DNA from: Opitutus sp.
GTDB taxonomy: Bacteria; Verrucomicrobiota; Verrucomicrobiae; Opitutales; Opitutaceae
DNA length: 64,000 nt
Assembly: GCA_009695065.1 (NCBI GenBank)
Contig: SIBR01000008.1
Span: 34,925-98,924, forward strand
Reading direction: 5' to 3'
How positions within the stretch are numbered: position 1 is the stretch's first letter; each line of letters starts with the position of its first letter. The position numbers and the translations under genes are program-made. The notes beneath the pieces are model-generated. The model did not search any database, was not told where the DNA came from, and saw nothing but the letters and a program-made list of their open reading frames with translations. This document shows positions 54,836 to 63,799 of this stretch, piece after piece.

Positions 54836-55221
54836 CTCTCAACACGTTATTAAACAATATGGTGGTAATTAATGTTTAAATTACTGCCTCAAACATATTT
54901 TTGTGTCTTGTCGTGTAATTGACAAATTCCAAGGGCATTGAGGCGGATCGCCCGCTTCTCCCGATGCCGTTCCAAAAGCGGAGCCTGAAGAAAGAAACGG
55001 GAGAAAACGTCGCCGACTTTGGGGTTGCGTCTCCGAATCATCGAACTCGACCCGAACGAGCGGGCACAGCTACCCCGGGGCGGGGGGCGCATTCAGGCGC
55101 CAGGGGGGAAGATTAGGATTGGTCCGCTCCAGCCCAAAAAAAATCCGCAAAAGGGCGCTCTCCTGCCCTCCCGGCCAAACCCCTCCCTTAAATTATCTTA
55201 TCTTGCCCGATTCGCTGTCCA
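54836..55221. other. 386-base gap behind tRNA-Phe
   Basis: The first 60 bases are A/T-rich and contain GTAATT (54865-54870) facing AATTAC (54879-54884), a weak hairpin that could end the tRNA transcript. No gene is supported. No second copy of the tRNA 3' end was noticed in the window, so there is no direct sign of site-specific integration. Confidence 0.35.
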
Positions 55222-55413
55222 ATGGACGGGCTGTTTGATCGACTAGGGCGGTTCCTCCTTACCATCGCTGCACTCTGGGCCGCGAATGGCGTCGTCCTTT
55301 GCCCTATCGACAACGGCCAAAGCTACTTCACCGGCAAGACGACGGTCGAAAGCGGCAAGCTTCTGATGCAGCACAAATGCCCGAGCGGGCATCTTTTCTG
55401 GGTTGTGAAGTAG
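55222..55413 (+). CDS. Small zinc-ribbon-like hypothetical protein
   Basis: A 63-codon frame from ATG 55222. The last 40 residues look constrained (CPIDNGQSYFTGKTTVESG, then HKCPSGHLFWVV) with a CP...CP pattern and a Gly-His-x-Phe-Trp ending that suggest a small metal-binding fold. The first 25 residues are hydrophobic and may be translated from a wrong start. It lies between tRNA-Phe and the left copy of the 34-bp repeat. Confidence 0.35.
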   Translation: MDGLFDRLGRFLLTIAALWAANGVVLCPIDNGQSYFTGKTTVESGKLLMQHKCPSGHLFWVVK

Positions 55414-55591
55414 TCTGAATCTACGCTTCGCTGCGTGAGGGAGTTTTCGGCCACATAGTGTTAGCGTGGACACGTGATAGCCCCGTAAAATTCCCCTCCC
55501 CCCGGCGTGTGGAAGCGCTAGGGCCTTGGGGAAGCTGAATGGCGTTCCTAGGACGCTTTTCTTTTGGCCGGGAATGTCCTAATGCACCCCA
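55414..55591. other. Short non-coding stretch, possibly an old IS remnant
   Basis: No gene is seen. The tract around 55458-55495 contains GTGTTAGCGTGGACACGTG followed by a C-rich run and looks like the end of an insertion sequence, but no partner end or transposase was found. It abuts the left 34-bp repeat. Confidence 0.25.
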
Positions 55592-55625
55592 ACTCCACCT
55601 GACCCAGTTTTCGGGACCCGCTCAC
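55592..55625. repeat. Left copy of the 34-bp inverted repeat
   Basis: Bases 55592-55625 match the reverse complement of 62701-62734 with one mismatch (A at 55602 against G in the other copy). Similarity stops sharply at both edges. The unit has the look of an IS3-type terminal repeat: read on the minus strand it starts with GTGAGCGGGTCC and ends with GGTGGAGT. The tip faces inward, toward the TonB receptor gene. Confidence 0.85.
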
Positions 55626-55680
55626 CACGATCGCCAAACATCGCCGGGAATCGCCCACTCTCATAAAAGTATGACTCCGT

Positions 55681-55707
55681 TTGCCGTTCGCCAATTTTTC
55701 CTACAAT
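55681..55707 (+). promoter_or_regulatory. Possible promoter of the TonB-receptor gene
   Basis: TTGCCG at 55681-55686 and TACAAT at 55702-55707 resemble sigma-70 -35 and -10 boxes, but the 15-base spacing is short. The leader to ATG 55738 is A/T-rich compared with its surroundings. Confidence 0.25.
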
Positions 55708-55737
55708 TAATCTCCCATTTCTATTTCCTAAACTACC

Positions 55738-58700
55738 ATGACAAAACCTGCTAACTCCCCACGCCCAAACCTCGGGGTCGCCTTGTTGGCGAGCGCCGTG
55801 TTGGCTCTCACCGCCTCCGCCCAATCGGTCGATCAGACCGTCAAGCTCGAGGCTTTTACCGTCACCGGTTCCAACGTGAAACGCCTCGCTCAGGAAAAAG
55901 TCCTGCCCGTGACCGTGTTGGCCGCCAGCGAACTGGAAGTGCGCGATGCCTCGCAGCCCTCCGAGTTGTTGACCGCGCTGCCGCAGGTCACCGGCCTCCC
56001 CGGTAACGAAACCGCGACCCTCGGCGCCACTGCTCGCGGTGACAACGCCAGCGTCTCGCTCCGTGGTATTCCCTCGAGCAATACCCTCATCCTCCTCAAT
56101 GGCCGCCGTCTCACGCCGCACCCGATCAGCCAGTCCGAAGCCGGCGCTCCGACCCTCTCCACTAACGTCAATACCTTGCCGAACCGCGGCCTCGAGCGCG
56201 TTGAAATCCTGCGCGACGGCGCCTCGTCCATCTACGGCACCGACGCCGTCGCTGGCGTCGTGAATTATGTCACCAATAAAAATTTCCGCGGCACCGAGCT
56301 CGCGCTGCGCTTCGGCCAGACCCGCTACGGCGACGGCCAAGAAACCCGCGCGACCCTCACCCACGGTCTGGAGTTTGCCAAAGGCCGTGGCCGCGCGATG
56401 ATCACCGCCGATTTTTACAGCCGTGAAGCGATGTATGCCCGCGATCGCTCGTTCTCCGCCGAAGCGGACAACAGCTACCGCGCACCCGCGCCGTGGAATG
56501 TTTCCACCAACACCACCTTCAACCTGCGCTCCGCCACCACCCAATACGGTAATTACCTCCTTGGCACCGTGGGTGGCACGGATGCTTTCGGCTCGGTCAA
56601 CTCGTTTACCGGCGCGCGCCCCACGGGTGTCCCCGCGACCTTGGCCGCCACTTCCGGCGCGTTTTTCCTCGTGCCCAATGGCACGGGCGGCGCGGCCTTC
56701 GCCACTGCCACTCCGAGCCGCACGGACGTGACGGCCGATTACTACTGGAACAACAACGCAGCGCGCGTCATCCAGCCCAAGTCCGATCGCACCAATATTT
56801 TTGCTAGCGGCGAATTTGACCTCACGAATCGCATCACCGCGTTCGTCGATGCCAGCCTCTACCAGGCCCAGTCCATCACCTACCGTGAATCCGACGGCAT
56901 CACGCAAAGCACCGACGGCTTCATCATCGTTCCCGCGAGCAATCCTTACAATCCCTTCGGCACGCGCTTCTGGTCCCCGACCGGCGCCGCCAATACAGAT
57001 GGCACCGCGCGCCTCACCGGCACGCCTTCCGCCGTCTCGATCACCAACAAGCGTCTCTCCGATCTCGCGACGCGCACCGATTACGTCGACACCTCCGTTT
57101 ATCGCGGCGTCATGGGCCTCCGCGGCAAACTCAGCGGCTCCTGGTCTTGGGAAGCCGCGCTGCTTTATTCTGCGGCTCGCGTCATCGAAAATGAAACCGG
57201 CCCAAGCCGGAAATCCGCTTTAATCGCCGCCATCAACCAGACCGATCCGGCTAAAGCGTTTAATCCTTTCACCCGCACCTTTGCCGTGCAAAACGGCACG
57301 CTCGTCGCCACCGGTAACTATAAAAATCCCGACAGCGTCACCTCGGCGTTCCGCTCGGAATTCATCCGCAACGGCATCGCGAAACTCGGTAGCGGCGATG
57401 TTCGCGCCTCGGGTGATGTGTTCCCTCTCTGGGGCGGCAACGCCATCGGCGGCGCCATCGGCGGCGAGTTCCGCTATGAGACTTACGATGATTATCGTCC
57501 GCCCTACGCCGGCCTGAATCCTGCCGGCTCCGGCCTCAATCCCGTGAGCAACGACTTTCTCGGCTTCTCGCCCAATTCCGACACTCACGGTAACCGCCAC
57601 GTCGCCGCCGCCTACCTCGAAACGGTGGTTTCGCTCGTCGGCAACAAATTCACGCTCCCGCTCGTGCGTTCGCTCGAGCTCAGCGCCTCGGCGCGTTATG
57701 AGAGCTACACCGATTTCGGCGATACCACCAAACCGAAGTATGGCATCAACTGGCGCCCCAACTCTTGGATCATGGCTCGTGCCTCCTATAACGAGGGTTT
57801 CCGCGCGCCTAACCTTGCCCAACTCTTCACTGGTACGCTCATCCGCACTGTTACCGGCAGCACCGATTCTTACCGCAGCGCGGTCACAGGTTTGACCACC
57901 GACGGCCCCTCGAATCGCCGCAGCGTCGCCTCCGGTAATCGCGCTCTCAAGCCCGAGACTTCCACCGGCAAATCCGGCGGCGTTGTCATCGATGTGCCCT
58001 TCGTGAAGGGCCTCTCCCTCTCCGTCGATTACTGGGAAATTGAACAGAAGAGCATCATCTCTTCCTCCGGTTCGATCGCCGATGACACCGCGGCCCTCCA
58101 AGCTGCCACGCAGGCTGCCCTCGCCGCGGGCCAGAACATCAACTCCATCGACCTCGGCTCCGGCACCGGTAACTACAAGGGTGACGGCTCCGTTGTCCGC
58201 CTCGCTGCCACTCAGGCCGATCGCGATTTCTTCGCCGCTTACAACGCCAGGCAAGTCCCCGGTAATCAGCGTGCCGCCGTCGGCTCGATCGATATCCTCC
58301 GCACGACCTACTTCAACAAAGCCTCCCAGTTCGTGAACGGTTTCGACTTCGACGTGAACTACAGCTTCCCGAAACTCGTTCTCGGCAACTTCGTGTTTAA
58401 CACCACCTGGACCAAGCTGAACGATTTCCACAACTACAGCGTCCCCGGCGCCTCCCGCACGGAACTGCGTAACACCAACGCCGCGGGCGGTGCCTCACCC
58501 AACTGGCGCGGTGCCACCACCCTCACCTGGCGCCGCCAGCAATGGGGTGCGGGCTTTGGCTTCTACTACATCGGCAGCTACACGGACACCGGCGCCACCA
58601 CCACGCAGGCCACGTACCAGTCGCTCGGTTCCCCGAGTTACATCACGCCCATCGTGAACAACGGCGCGGTTTCCTACCGCTACACGGTCCACGACACGAA

Positions 58701-58899
58701 ATCTTACAACATTTACACCTCCTACCGTATCGTTTCGCGTAACACCTACCTCAACAAAACCGACATCCGCCTCGGTGTGAACAACCTCTTCAACGCCAAG
58801 CCCCCGCTCTCGAGCGACTCGCGCGGCTACGATCCGGCCGTTTATAACACCATGGCGCGCGGTCTCACTTGGTCGGCGCAAGTTGCCAAAAAATTCTAA
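55738..58899 (+). CDS. TonB-dependent outer-membrane receptor
   Basis: This 1053-residue protein has a signal peptide (LGVALLASAVLALTASAQ), a TonB-box-like start with VKLEAFTVTGS near residue 36, a plug domain (DASVSLRGIPSSNTLILLNGRRL style, VEILRDGASSIYGTDAVAGVVN), and a C-terminal 22-strand barrel ending in the aromatic WSAQVAKKF. It should import a large nutrient, perhaps an oligosaccharide, since a GH28-type relic follows. It is intact, unlike its neighbours. It lies just inside the left 34-bp repeat. Confidence 0.93.
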   Translation: MTKPANSPRPNLGVALLASAVLALTASAQSVDQTVKLEAFTVTGSNVKRLAQEKVLPVTVLAASELEVRDASQPSELLTALPQVTGLPGNETATLGATARGDNASVSLRGIPSSNTLILLNGRRLTPHPISQSEAGAPTLSTNVNTLPNRGLERVEILRDGASSIYGTDAVAGVVNYVTNKNFRGTELALRFGQTRYGDGQETRATLTHGLEFAKGRGRAMITADFYSREAMYARDRSFSAEADNSYRAPAPWNVSTNTTFNLRSATTQYGNYLLGTVGGTDAFGSVNSFTGARPTGVPATLAATSGAFFLVPNGTGGAAFATATPSRTDVTADYYWNNNAARVIQPKSDRTNIFASGEFDLTNRITAFVDASLYQAQSITYRESDGITQSTDGFIIVPASNPYNPFGTRFWSPTGAANTDGTARLTGTPSAVSITNKRLSDLATRTDYVDTSVYRGVMGLRGKLSGSWSWEAALLYSAARVIENETGPSRKSALIAAINQTDPAKAFNPFTRTFAVQNGTLVATGNYKNPDSVTSAFRSEFIRNGIAKLGSGDVRASGDVFPLWGGNAIGGAIGGEFRYETYDDYRPPYAGLNPAGSGLNPVSNDFLGFSPNSDTHGNRHVAAAYLETVVSLVGNKFTLPLVRSLELSASARYESYTDFGDTTKPKYGINWRPNSWIMARASYNEGFRAPNLAQLFTGTLIRTVTGSTDSYRSAVTGLTTDGPSNRRSVASGNRALKPETSTGKSGGVVIDVPFVKGLSLSVDYWEIEQKSIISSSGSIADDTAALQAATQAALAAGQNINSIDLGSGTGNYKGDGSVVRLAATQADRDFFAAYNARQVPGNQRAAVGSIDILRTTYFNKASQFVNGFDFDVNYSFPKLVLGNFVFNTTWTKLNDFHNYSVPGASRTELRNTNAAGGASPNWRGATTLTWRRQQWGAGFGFYYIGSYTDTGATTTQATYQSLGSPSYITPIVNNGAVSYRYTVHDTKSYNIYTSYRIVSRNTYLNKTDIRLGVNNLFNAKPPLSSDSRGYDPAVYNTMARGLTWSAQVAKKF

Positions 58900-58914
58900 G
58901 ACCTATTAGAATCT

Positions 58915-58940
58915 GGACCGCCTCTCCGGTGTGGCGGTCC
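58915..58940 (+). terminator. Candidate terminator behind the TonB receptor
   Basis: GGACCGCC (58915-58922) pairs with GGCGGTCC (58933-58940) across a 10-base loop, 16 bases after the stop codon. The following CTTCAATC is only weakly T-rich, so termination strength is uncertain. Confidence 0.5.
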
Positions 58941-59044
58941 CTTCAATCACGCAGCCGGCTAATGCTGAACCGAAATCAACTTCTGTTCATCAGCATTGGC
59001 CGGCTTCGATGCGCAACATCCGCGACCGGCAGTAACTCAAGGCC

Positions 59045-60082
59045 GATGGTGAACCCGGTACGGATACGAGTTTCATGGACAGTCAGGGCAACAAGGCGAT
59101 TGCGCTAAAAAATTGTCGGCGCGTGGAGCTGCGTGAATTCTCCGTTTTGGCGGGCGGACATTTCGCGCTGCTCGCGCCGGGCGTAAATTTTTTTGAACAT
59201 CGACAAATTCGATATCGACACGAATCGCGACGGTTTTGACATCGACGCGTGTCGCGATGTAAAAATCACCCGATGCCGGGTGAATTCTCCCAGTGACGAC
59301 GCAATTGTCCTGAAAAGCTCTTTCGAGTTGGGCTATGCGCGCGCGACGGAGCGTGTGACTATCTCGGCTGCGCCGTGAGTGGTTTTGACCTCGAGACGAT
59401 GCTCGATGGCACCCGCCAGCGTACCCAGCAGGTCGCGCCTGATCGTGACGGTGTGACGGGCCGTATTAAAATCGGGACGGATTCGAATGGTGGTTTCAAA
59501 AAACATCACGATCCGCGATTGCACCTTTGAACGCTGCCGCGGGCTGGCGTCGGAGACTGTCGATGGCGGCGTGATCGAGGATGTGGTCGTGAAAAATTTG
59601 ACGATGAAAGAAGTGACGACCGCGCCCTTGTTCATTCGTTTGGGCAATCGCGTGCGCGGGCCGGATAATCCGCCGGTTGGCGCGGTGCGTCGGATTAGTA
59701 TCAGCAACGTGCAGGTGCGTGATCCGGAGGCGAGGTTTGCCTCGCAGATCGTCGGGCTCGTCGGGCATCCAATTCAAGATGTGCGCTCGAGTGATCTCAC
59801 TATTGAGTATCGCGGCGGTGGTACCGCCGATGAGGCGAAGCTAGAGCCGGCGGAAAACGAGCGCGGTTATCCGGCACCGAGCATGTTTGGGACGTGGCCG
59901 GTTTATGGTTCTTTTGTGCGGCACGTGGCGGGCTCACCGTTGAGCGGATGAAAGTGAGCGACGCGGCGTCTGAGGCGCGTCCGGCGGTGTGGCTCGAGGA
60001 TGCGGTGGGTGTGAGTCTGAGGGAGTTTGATGCCCAGCAAACGGTTGGGTCGCCGCGTCTGGTTTTGCGCGAGGTGCGCTGA
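59045..60082 (+). pseudogene. GH28 polygalacturonase-like gene, truncated and frameshifted
   Basis: The translation can be stitched from several frames: GNKAIALKNCRRVELREFSV, then IDTNRDGFDIDACRDVKITRC, then NSPSDDAIVLKSS with the paired aspartates of GH28, then SGFDLETMLDGTR, then IRDCTFERCRG and the long VDGGVIEDVVVKNLTMKEV...GNRVRGPDNPP part, and finally GGLTVERMKVSD to TGA near 60082. Frameshifts fall near 59190, 59368, in an A run at 59497 and near 59930. The first third (signal peptide and N-terminal coil) is missing. Intact relatives cut pectin backbones outside the cytoplasm. Confidence 0.8.
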
Positions 60083-60096
60083 AATCTCGCGGGTGG

Positions 60097-61014
60097 TTAA
60101 CGCGCAGCGAGGTGTTTCGCGAGGAAAGCGAGGGCTACGGGTCGGAGGTCGCGCGAGAGGGCTTTCTTGTTCCAAAACTCAAAATCAAACGTGTGGCCGG
60201 CGCCTTCGACCAAGATGAACTCGTGTTCTACTCCCTTACGGACGAGAGCTCCGGCCAAGGTCCACGATTGGCCGATATCGACCGTGCCATCAATGAGGCC
60301 ATGGATGATGAGCACAGGCGGAGAATTTTTCGTAACGTGAGACACCGGCGAGGCGAGGGTGAAGACGGGGTCGTCGATGCTCGCGGCGCCGAAGACTTTC
60401 AGGTCGCCGCCTGGCTTGCGTTTGCCATTGGGCACGCCCTTGGCGTCGGTTTCCAAGCGCGTGAGCAGGCTGGCCGGACCGTAGAGATCGATGATGCAGC
60501 GCACTTGGCTCGAAATTCCTGGGTAGGGCGTGGCGTTGGCCGTGGGTTCAAACTCCGGCTGATCCGCTGTGAGCCCGACCATCAAAGCGAGGTGGCCACC
60601 CGCCGAGCCACCGGCGACGGCGATGCGCTCGGGATCGATTTGATACTCGGCCGCATGGGCGCGCAGAAAGCGGACGGCGTTTTTGCAATCATGCAGGTTG
60701 ATTGGCCATGCGCCGTCCCTGAGCCGATAGTCGATGCTGACCGCGACGTAGCCGGCGGCTGCCAAAGTGCCGCAGATTTCGGCGGCGCGGGTTTCGTTTT
60801 TCGTGCCGCCGGTCCAGCCGCCGCCATGAATCCAAACGACGGCTGGAGCGAGCGTGCCGGCGGGAAGCGTGGCGGGCAGGTAGACATCGAGTTTTTCGGC
60901 GCGGCCGGGGGCGAGAAAGGTGACGTCTTTCAAAACGCGTGGGGCTGATTCAGCGGCGTGAACGGAGCCGAACAGCGACAGAGCAAACAGGGCCAGAGGA
61001 GCGAAGCGGGGCAC
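60097..61014 (-). CDS. Secreted alpha/beta-hydrolase (esterase)
   Basis: This 305-residue protein has a signal peptide (PLALFALSLFGSVHA), oxyanion motif HGGGW, nucleophile elbow GGSAGG, and the final Asp-His pair in LIDGTVDIG and GAGHTFDF. It fits the esterase/BD-FAE-like group that removes acetyl or other acyl groups from plant polysaccharides. Beside a pectinase relic and a TonB receptor, a pectin-decoration esterase is plausible but not shown. It starts at GTG 61012-61014 and faces the GH28 relic tail to tail. Confidence 0.85.
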   Translation of the reverse strand: MPRFAPLALFALSLFGSVHAAESAPRVLKDVTFLAPGRAEKLDVYLPATLPAGTLAPAVVWIHGGGWTGGTKNETRAAEICGTLAAAGYVAVSIDYRLRDGAWPINLHDCKNAVRFLRAHAAEYQIDPERIAVAGGSAGGHLALMVGLTADQPEFEPTANATPYPGISSQVRCIIDLYGPASLLTRLETDAKGVPNGKRKPGGDLKVFGAASIDDPVFTLASPVSHVTKNSPPVLIIHGLIDGTVDIGQSWTLAGALVRKGVEHEFILVEGAGHTFDFEFWNKKALSRDLRPVALAFLAKHLAAR

Positions 61015-61190
61015 GGTGCATTCAATACGGCTCGTGTGCGCAACTCAAGTGTCATGGGCGTTCGCCCTCCGGCGCGACGTTGGCTGCGTTGCTGGCTTCA
61101 ACTCGTCACGCCGTCAGCGATGTTTCGGTCCACATCGAGCCGCTGAAATAAGCGCGGCGGTCCGCCGTGCGTCATGCAGGTACGGCGCGT

Positions 61191-61358
61191 TTAATCGAAA
61201 AACTTCCGCGCGAGTTTCCAGCTCACGTAAACTCCCACTAGGCTGCCGACGCCGCTGAGCATGAAGTTGGCGAAAAAATCCTACCCCAGCGCCTCGCCCA
61301 ACCACCAGCCGATGTAGCCGCCAATCGTAGTGCCGATGAAGATCCAGAATTTGTTCAC
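61191..61358 (-). pseudogene. Small two-helix membrane protein with an in-frame TAG
   Basis: GTG 61356-61358 overlaps the stop of the M14 gene (GTGA). The frame reads MNKFWIFIGTTIGGYIGWWLGEALG, meets TAG at 61281-61283 (codon 26), and continues DFFANFMLSGVGSLVGVYVSWKLARKFFD to TAA 61191-61193. Two glycine-zipper-like helices with a broken loop are visible. One base change would restore a 55-residue protein. Confidence 0.6.
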
Positions 61359-62620
61359 GGTTTAACGGGTGCGGTAAAAGTAGGCTTGGTCGCCTCAGCG
61401 GCGAGTAGTTGCTCCATCAGGGATTCGGCGGCGGCCTTGGCAATGGCTTGAAGCATGATCCGATCCGTATTGTCGCCGACTTCGTACGTGCAGGTGGGAA
61501 TGCCGAATTCGCGATACACCCAGTTGTGCGAGGTCGTGATCGTCGGCTTGCGCTGCGTAGAGCGCTTCGGGGTGTTGTGGGGCAGGCGGGAGGTGATGCC
61601 GGAGATCCAGGCGGCGGTGAAACCGGGTAATTGCGAGAGCCAATCGTCTGGTTGCGTGTAGAGGCCGTCCACGAAACTCGAGTGAAAATCGATGTGGAAA
61701 TAGTGCGGACCGCGCGCACGCAGGGCTTGGATTTGATCGCGCACAGCGCGGGTCTCGGGGTTTTCCCATAGGCCCCAATCGCGGTTGAGGTCGACGCCGC
61801 GAGCGTTGTGGCGCCAGTGGCCGCCGTTGACGCCATCGGGGTTGACGAGGGGTACAAGCATCACGGCGAATTTTTCTCGAAAACGGTGCGCGAGCGGCGT
61901 CTCGGCGACGAGGGTTTCAATGAAGCGGAGCAACGCCTGCGAGCCGGTCGTCTCGGGGGGATGTTGACGGCTGACTACGGTGATGAAGTTGGGCTTCGTG
62001 CCGACCGGTACGGCGTTGATCTCGAGTTTGTGGAGAGGTTGGCCGAGCACGGAACGGCCAATCTCGTTGCGCGTGACAAACGGCAGTCGCTCTAGCGTAC
62101 GGCTCCAAGCTTCGAGGCGCTCGGTGGAAATGATTTCCTGTGCTGAAACCCAAAGTGGTTCTGGGCCGACTTTTAGCGTGATCGTGCCTTCATCGGCGGC
62201 GGAGCCGCGCTTAAAAGCTTCTGCCGGTAATGTGATCCAGCTCGTGCCATCGACGCTGATTTTGGGAATGTAGCGCAGCGCGGCACCTTCGCAGTTGACG
62301 TGAATTTTGATGGTTTTCGCTGTTTTGGCAGCGACGCGGAACGCGAACCACGGGCTCGCGTTGATCGGGCGATTTTCCGGCGCGGTGACGACGGCGAAGT
62401 GATCGCGGGCGGTACGCGTGCAGGCGTTGATGCGTGCGGCGGCGAATTGGGTGTCAAATGTGACTCCGTCCTCGCTGAATTCCCACGTGCGCACGGGGGT
62501 GGCAGTGAGCGCCGGCGTCGCCGGCGTGGCTGCGCGCGTGAGCTGCGGGACGAAGCTGCAAGTGGCGGCGGCGATTACACCGGCGAGAATAAACGAGGAT
62601 AGTCGGGGAGCAGTTATCAT
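61355..62620 (-). CDS. Secreted M14-family carboxypeptidase
   Basis: This 421-residue protein has a signal peptide, a 130-residue N-terminal beta domain, and an M14 zinc carboxypeptidase domain: SRQHPPETTGS (H-x2-E zinc ligands), NPDGVNGGHWRHNARGVDLNRDW with the substrate-binding Asn/Arg, HIDFHSS with the third zinc ligand, and a catalytic Glu in CTYEVGDN. Related proteins in this layout are called M14-type cytosolic carboxypeptidase-like, but this one should be exported. It is coupled to the small membrane protein that follows and lies just inside the right 34-bp repeat. Confidence 0.88.
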   Translation of the reverse strand: MITAPRLSSFILAGVIAAATCSFVPQLTRAATPATPALTATPVRTWEFSEDGVTFDTQFAAARINACTRTARDHFAVVTAPENRPINASPWFAFRVAAKTAKTIKIHVNCEGAALRYIPKISVDGTSWITLPAEAFKRGSAADEGTITLKVGPEPLWVSAQEIISTERLEAWSRTLERLPFVTRNEIGRSVLGQPLHKLEINAVPVGTKPNFITVVSRQHPPETTGSQALLRFIETLVAETPLAHRFREKFAVMLVPLVNPDGVNGGHWRHNARGVDLNRDWGLWENPETRAVRDQIQALRARGPHYFHIDFHSSFVDGLYTQPDDWLSQLPGFTAAWISGITSRLPHNTPKRSTQRKPTITTSHNWVYREFGIPTCTYEVGDNTDRIMLQAIAKAAAESLMEQLLAAEATKPTFTAPVKP

Positions 62621-62700
62621 GGCAACGATTGGGGCGATGAATCGAGAGAAGTAGGTGCTGCGTTGCGTTGTGAAGGGCCGCGGTGGGTTTGTCCATCGGA

Positions 62701-62734
62701 GTGAGCGGGTCCCGAAAACTGGGCCAGGTGGAGT
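62701..62734. repeat. Right copy of the 34-bp inverted repeat
   Basis: This copy starts GTGAGCGGGTCCC and ends AGGTGGAGT and pairs with 55592-55625 with one mismatch. The two copies enclose 7,075 bases. No target duplication is visible outside or inside the copies. Confidence 0.85.
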
Positions 62735-62994
62735 GTTAGTCTTTGGCTTGGGTTGATGTGATGATTTCGGTGGTGGTTTGCAATTCTAGGCGGAGGGACG
62801 GACCGGCTTGGCGGTCCGGCCCGGAGCCTGGAATTGATGAGGATTTTCCCGCGGCGAAGCGTTGCGGAGAGAGGTGTCCTGACCCTCCCAGCCCGCTAAA
62901 ACGCCTAGAATCGAAAGGAAATCGGCATAGTGGTCGTTTGAGCACTTAACCCCAAAACGGCCCTTGCCGTCCTTGGCTTGATGGCTCGCGAACT
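62735..62994. other. Non-coding stretch with nested inverted repeats
   Basis: No gene is supported. ATTCTAGGCG (62783-62792) is inverted at 62902-62911, and inside this pair a CGGACCG/CGGTCCG hairpin lies near 62799-62818. The outer pair is 110 bases apart. It could be a small non-autonomous element or a structured RNA; nothing specific is recognised. Confidence 0.4.
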
Positions 62995-63699
62995 CTACCG
63001 ACCCTTCGGCCGTGAGCGAAGATACCGCATCGTCAGGTCAAAATCGCTCAGCGTTTGCCGCAACGCCCCGCGCCGGCCGAACCGTCGCCCCGAACTGAGC
63101 ACGCAAGGAGGAAGCAGGACGATCCGACCCAATTTCCGCACGCGCAGCGAAAATTCCATATCCTCGAATATCTTAATCGCCGGGAAACCGCCCACCGCAG
63201 CGAAGGCCGTTCTGCGCGCAAACATGGCCTGATCGCCCAGCAGGCACCCCCACCAACGCACCCGCCAGCCGGCCAGCCAACACGTGAAACGCAAAAAAGC
63301 CGAAGGATGCGCGAAGCGCCGACGGAATCCGCCACCCACAACGCGCGCGTCGTGGCTTAGCGCTCCTTTCAGTGCCGCCAGCCAACCCGGCGGAAGCACG
63401 GTGTCGGCATGAAGGAACAGCAACACGTTACCGTGCGATCGGCTGGCACCCAAGTTGAGTTGATGGGCTCGCCCTGCCACGGACGACGACAACACCGTCG
63501 CTGCTGTGGCCCGGGCGATGTCGAGCGACTCGTCCGCACTCCCGCCGTCGACCACGGTGACGTCAACCTCGCCGCCGGCCGCAAACGCGGAGTCCAGACA
63601 CGCGCGCAGATTCGCTGCCTCGTTCAACACCGGCACGATCACACTCACCCGAATCGGTTCAACGGGTTCTAGCGGTGAGAGTGACGAAATTGGATGCAT
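62995..63699 (-). CDS. TIGR04283-type family 2 glycosyltransferase
   Basis: This 234-residue enzyme has RVSVIVPVLNEAANLRACL, TVVDGGSADESL, NVLLFLHADTVLPPGWL with the metal-binding Asp pair, and GGGFRRRF with LGDQAMFARR and EDMEFSLRVRKLG. Members of TIGR04283 are linked to arsenosugar lipid synthesis in some bacteria; no arsenic genes are near. ATG 63697-63699 is used; the upstream extension is unlikely to be coding. Confidence 0.85.
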   Translation of the reverse strand: MHPISSLSPLEPVEPIRVSVIVPVLNEAANLRACLDSAFAAGGEVDVTVVDGGSADESLDIARATAATVLSSSVAGRAHQLNLGASRSHGNVLLFLHADTVLPPGWLAALKGALSHDARVVGGGFRRRFAHPSAFLRFTCWLAGWRVRWWGCLLGDQAMFARRTAFAAVGGFPAIKIFEDMEFSLRVRKLGRIVLLPPCVLSSGRRFGRRGALRQTLSDFDLTMRYLRSRPKGR

Positions 63700-63799
63700 G
63701 CGAGGACGGTCCGAGTGAGACGGGCACCCCCCATAAGAGATTGCCAAAAAACTTCCCAGACGGAATAACGCCTGAGAAGCTGTGAAAAAACCCTCATGC

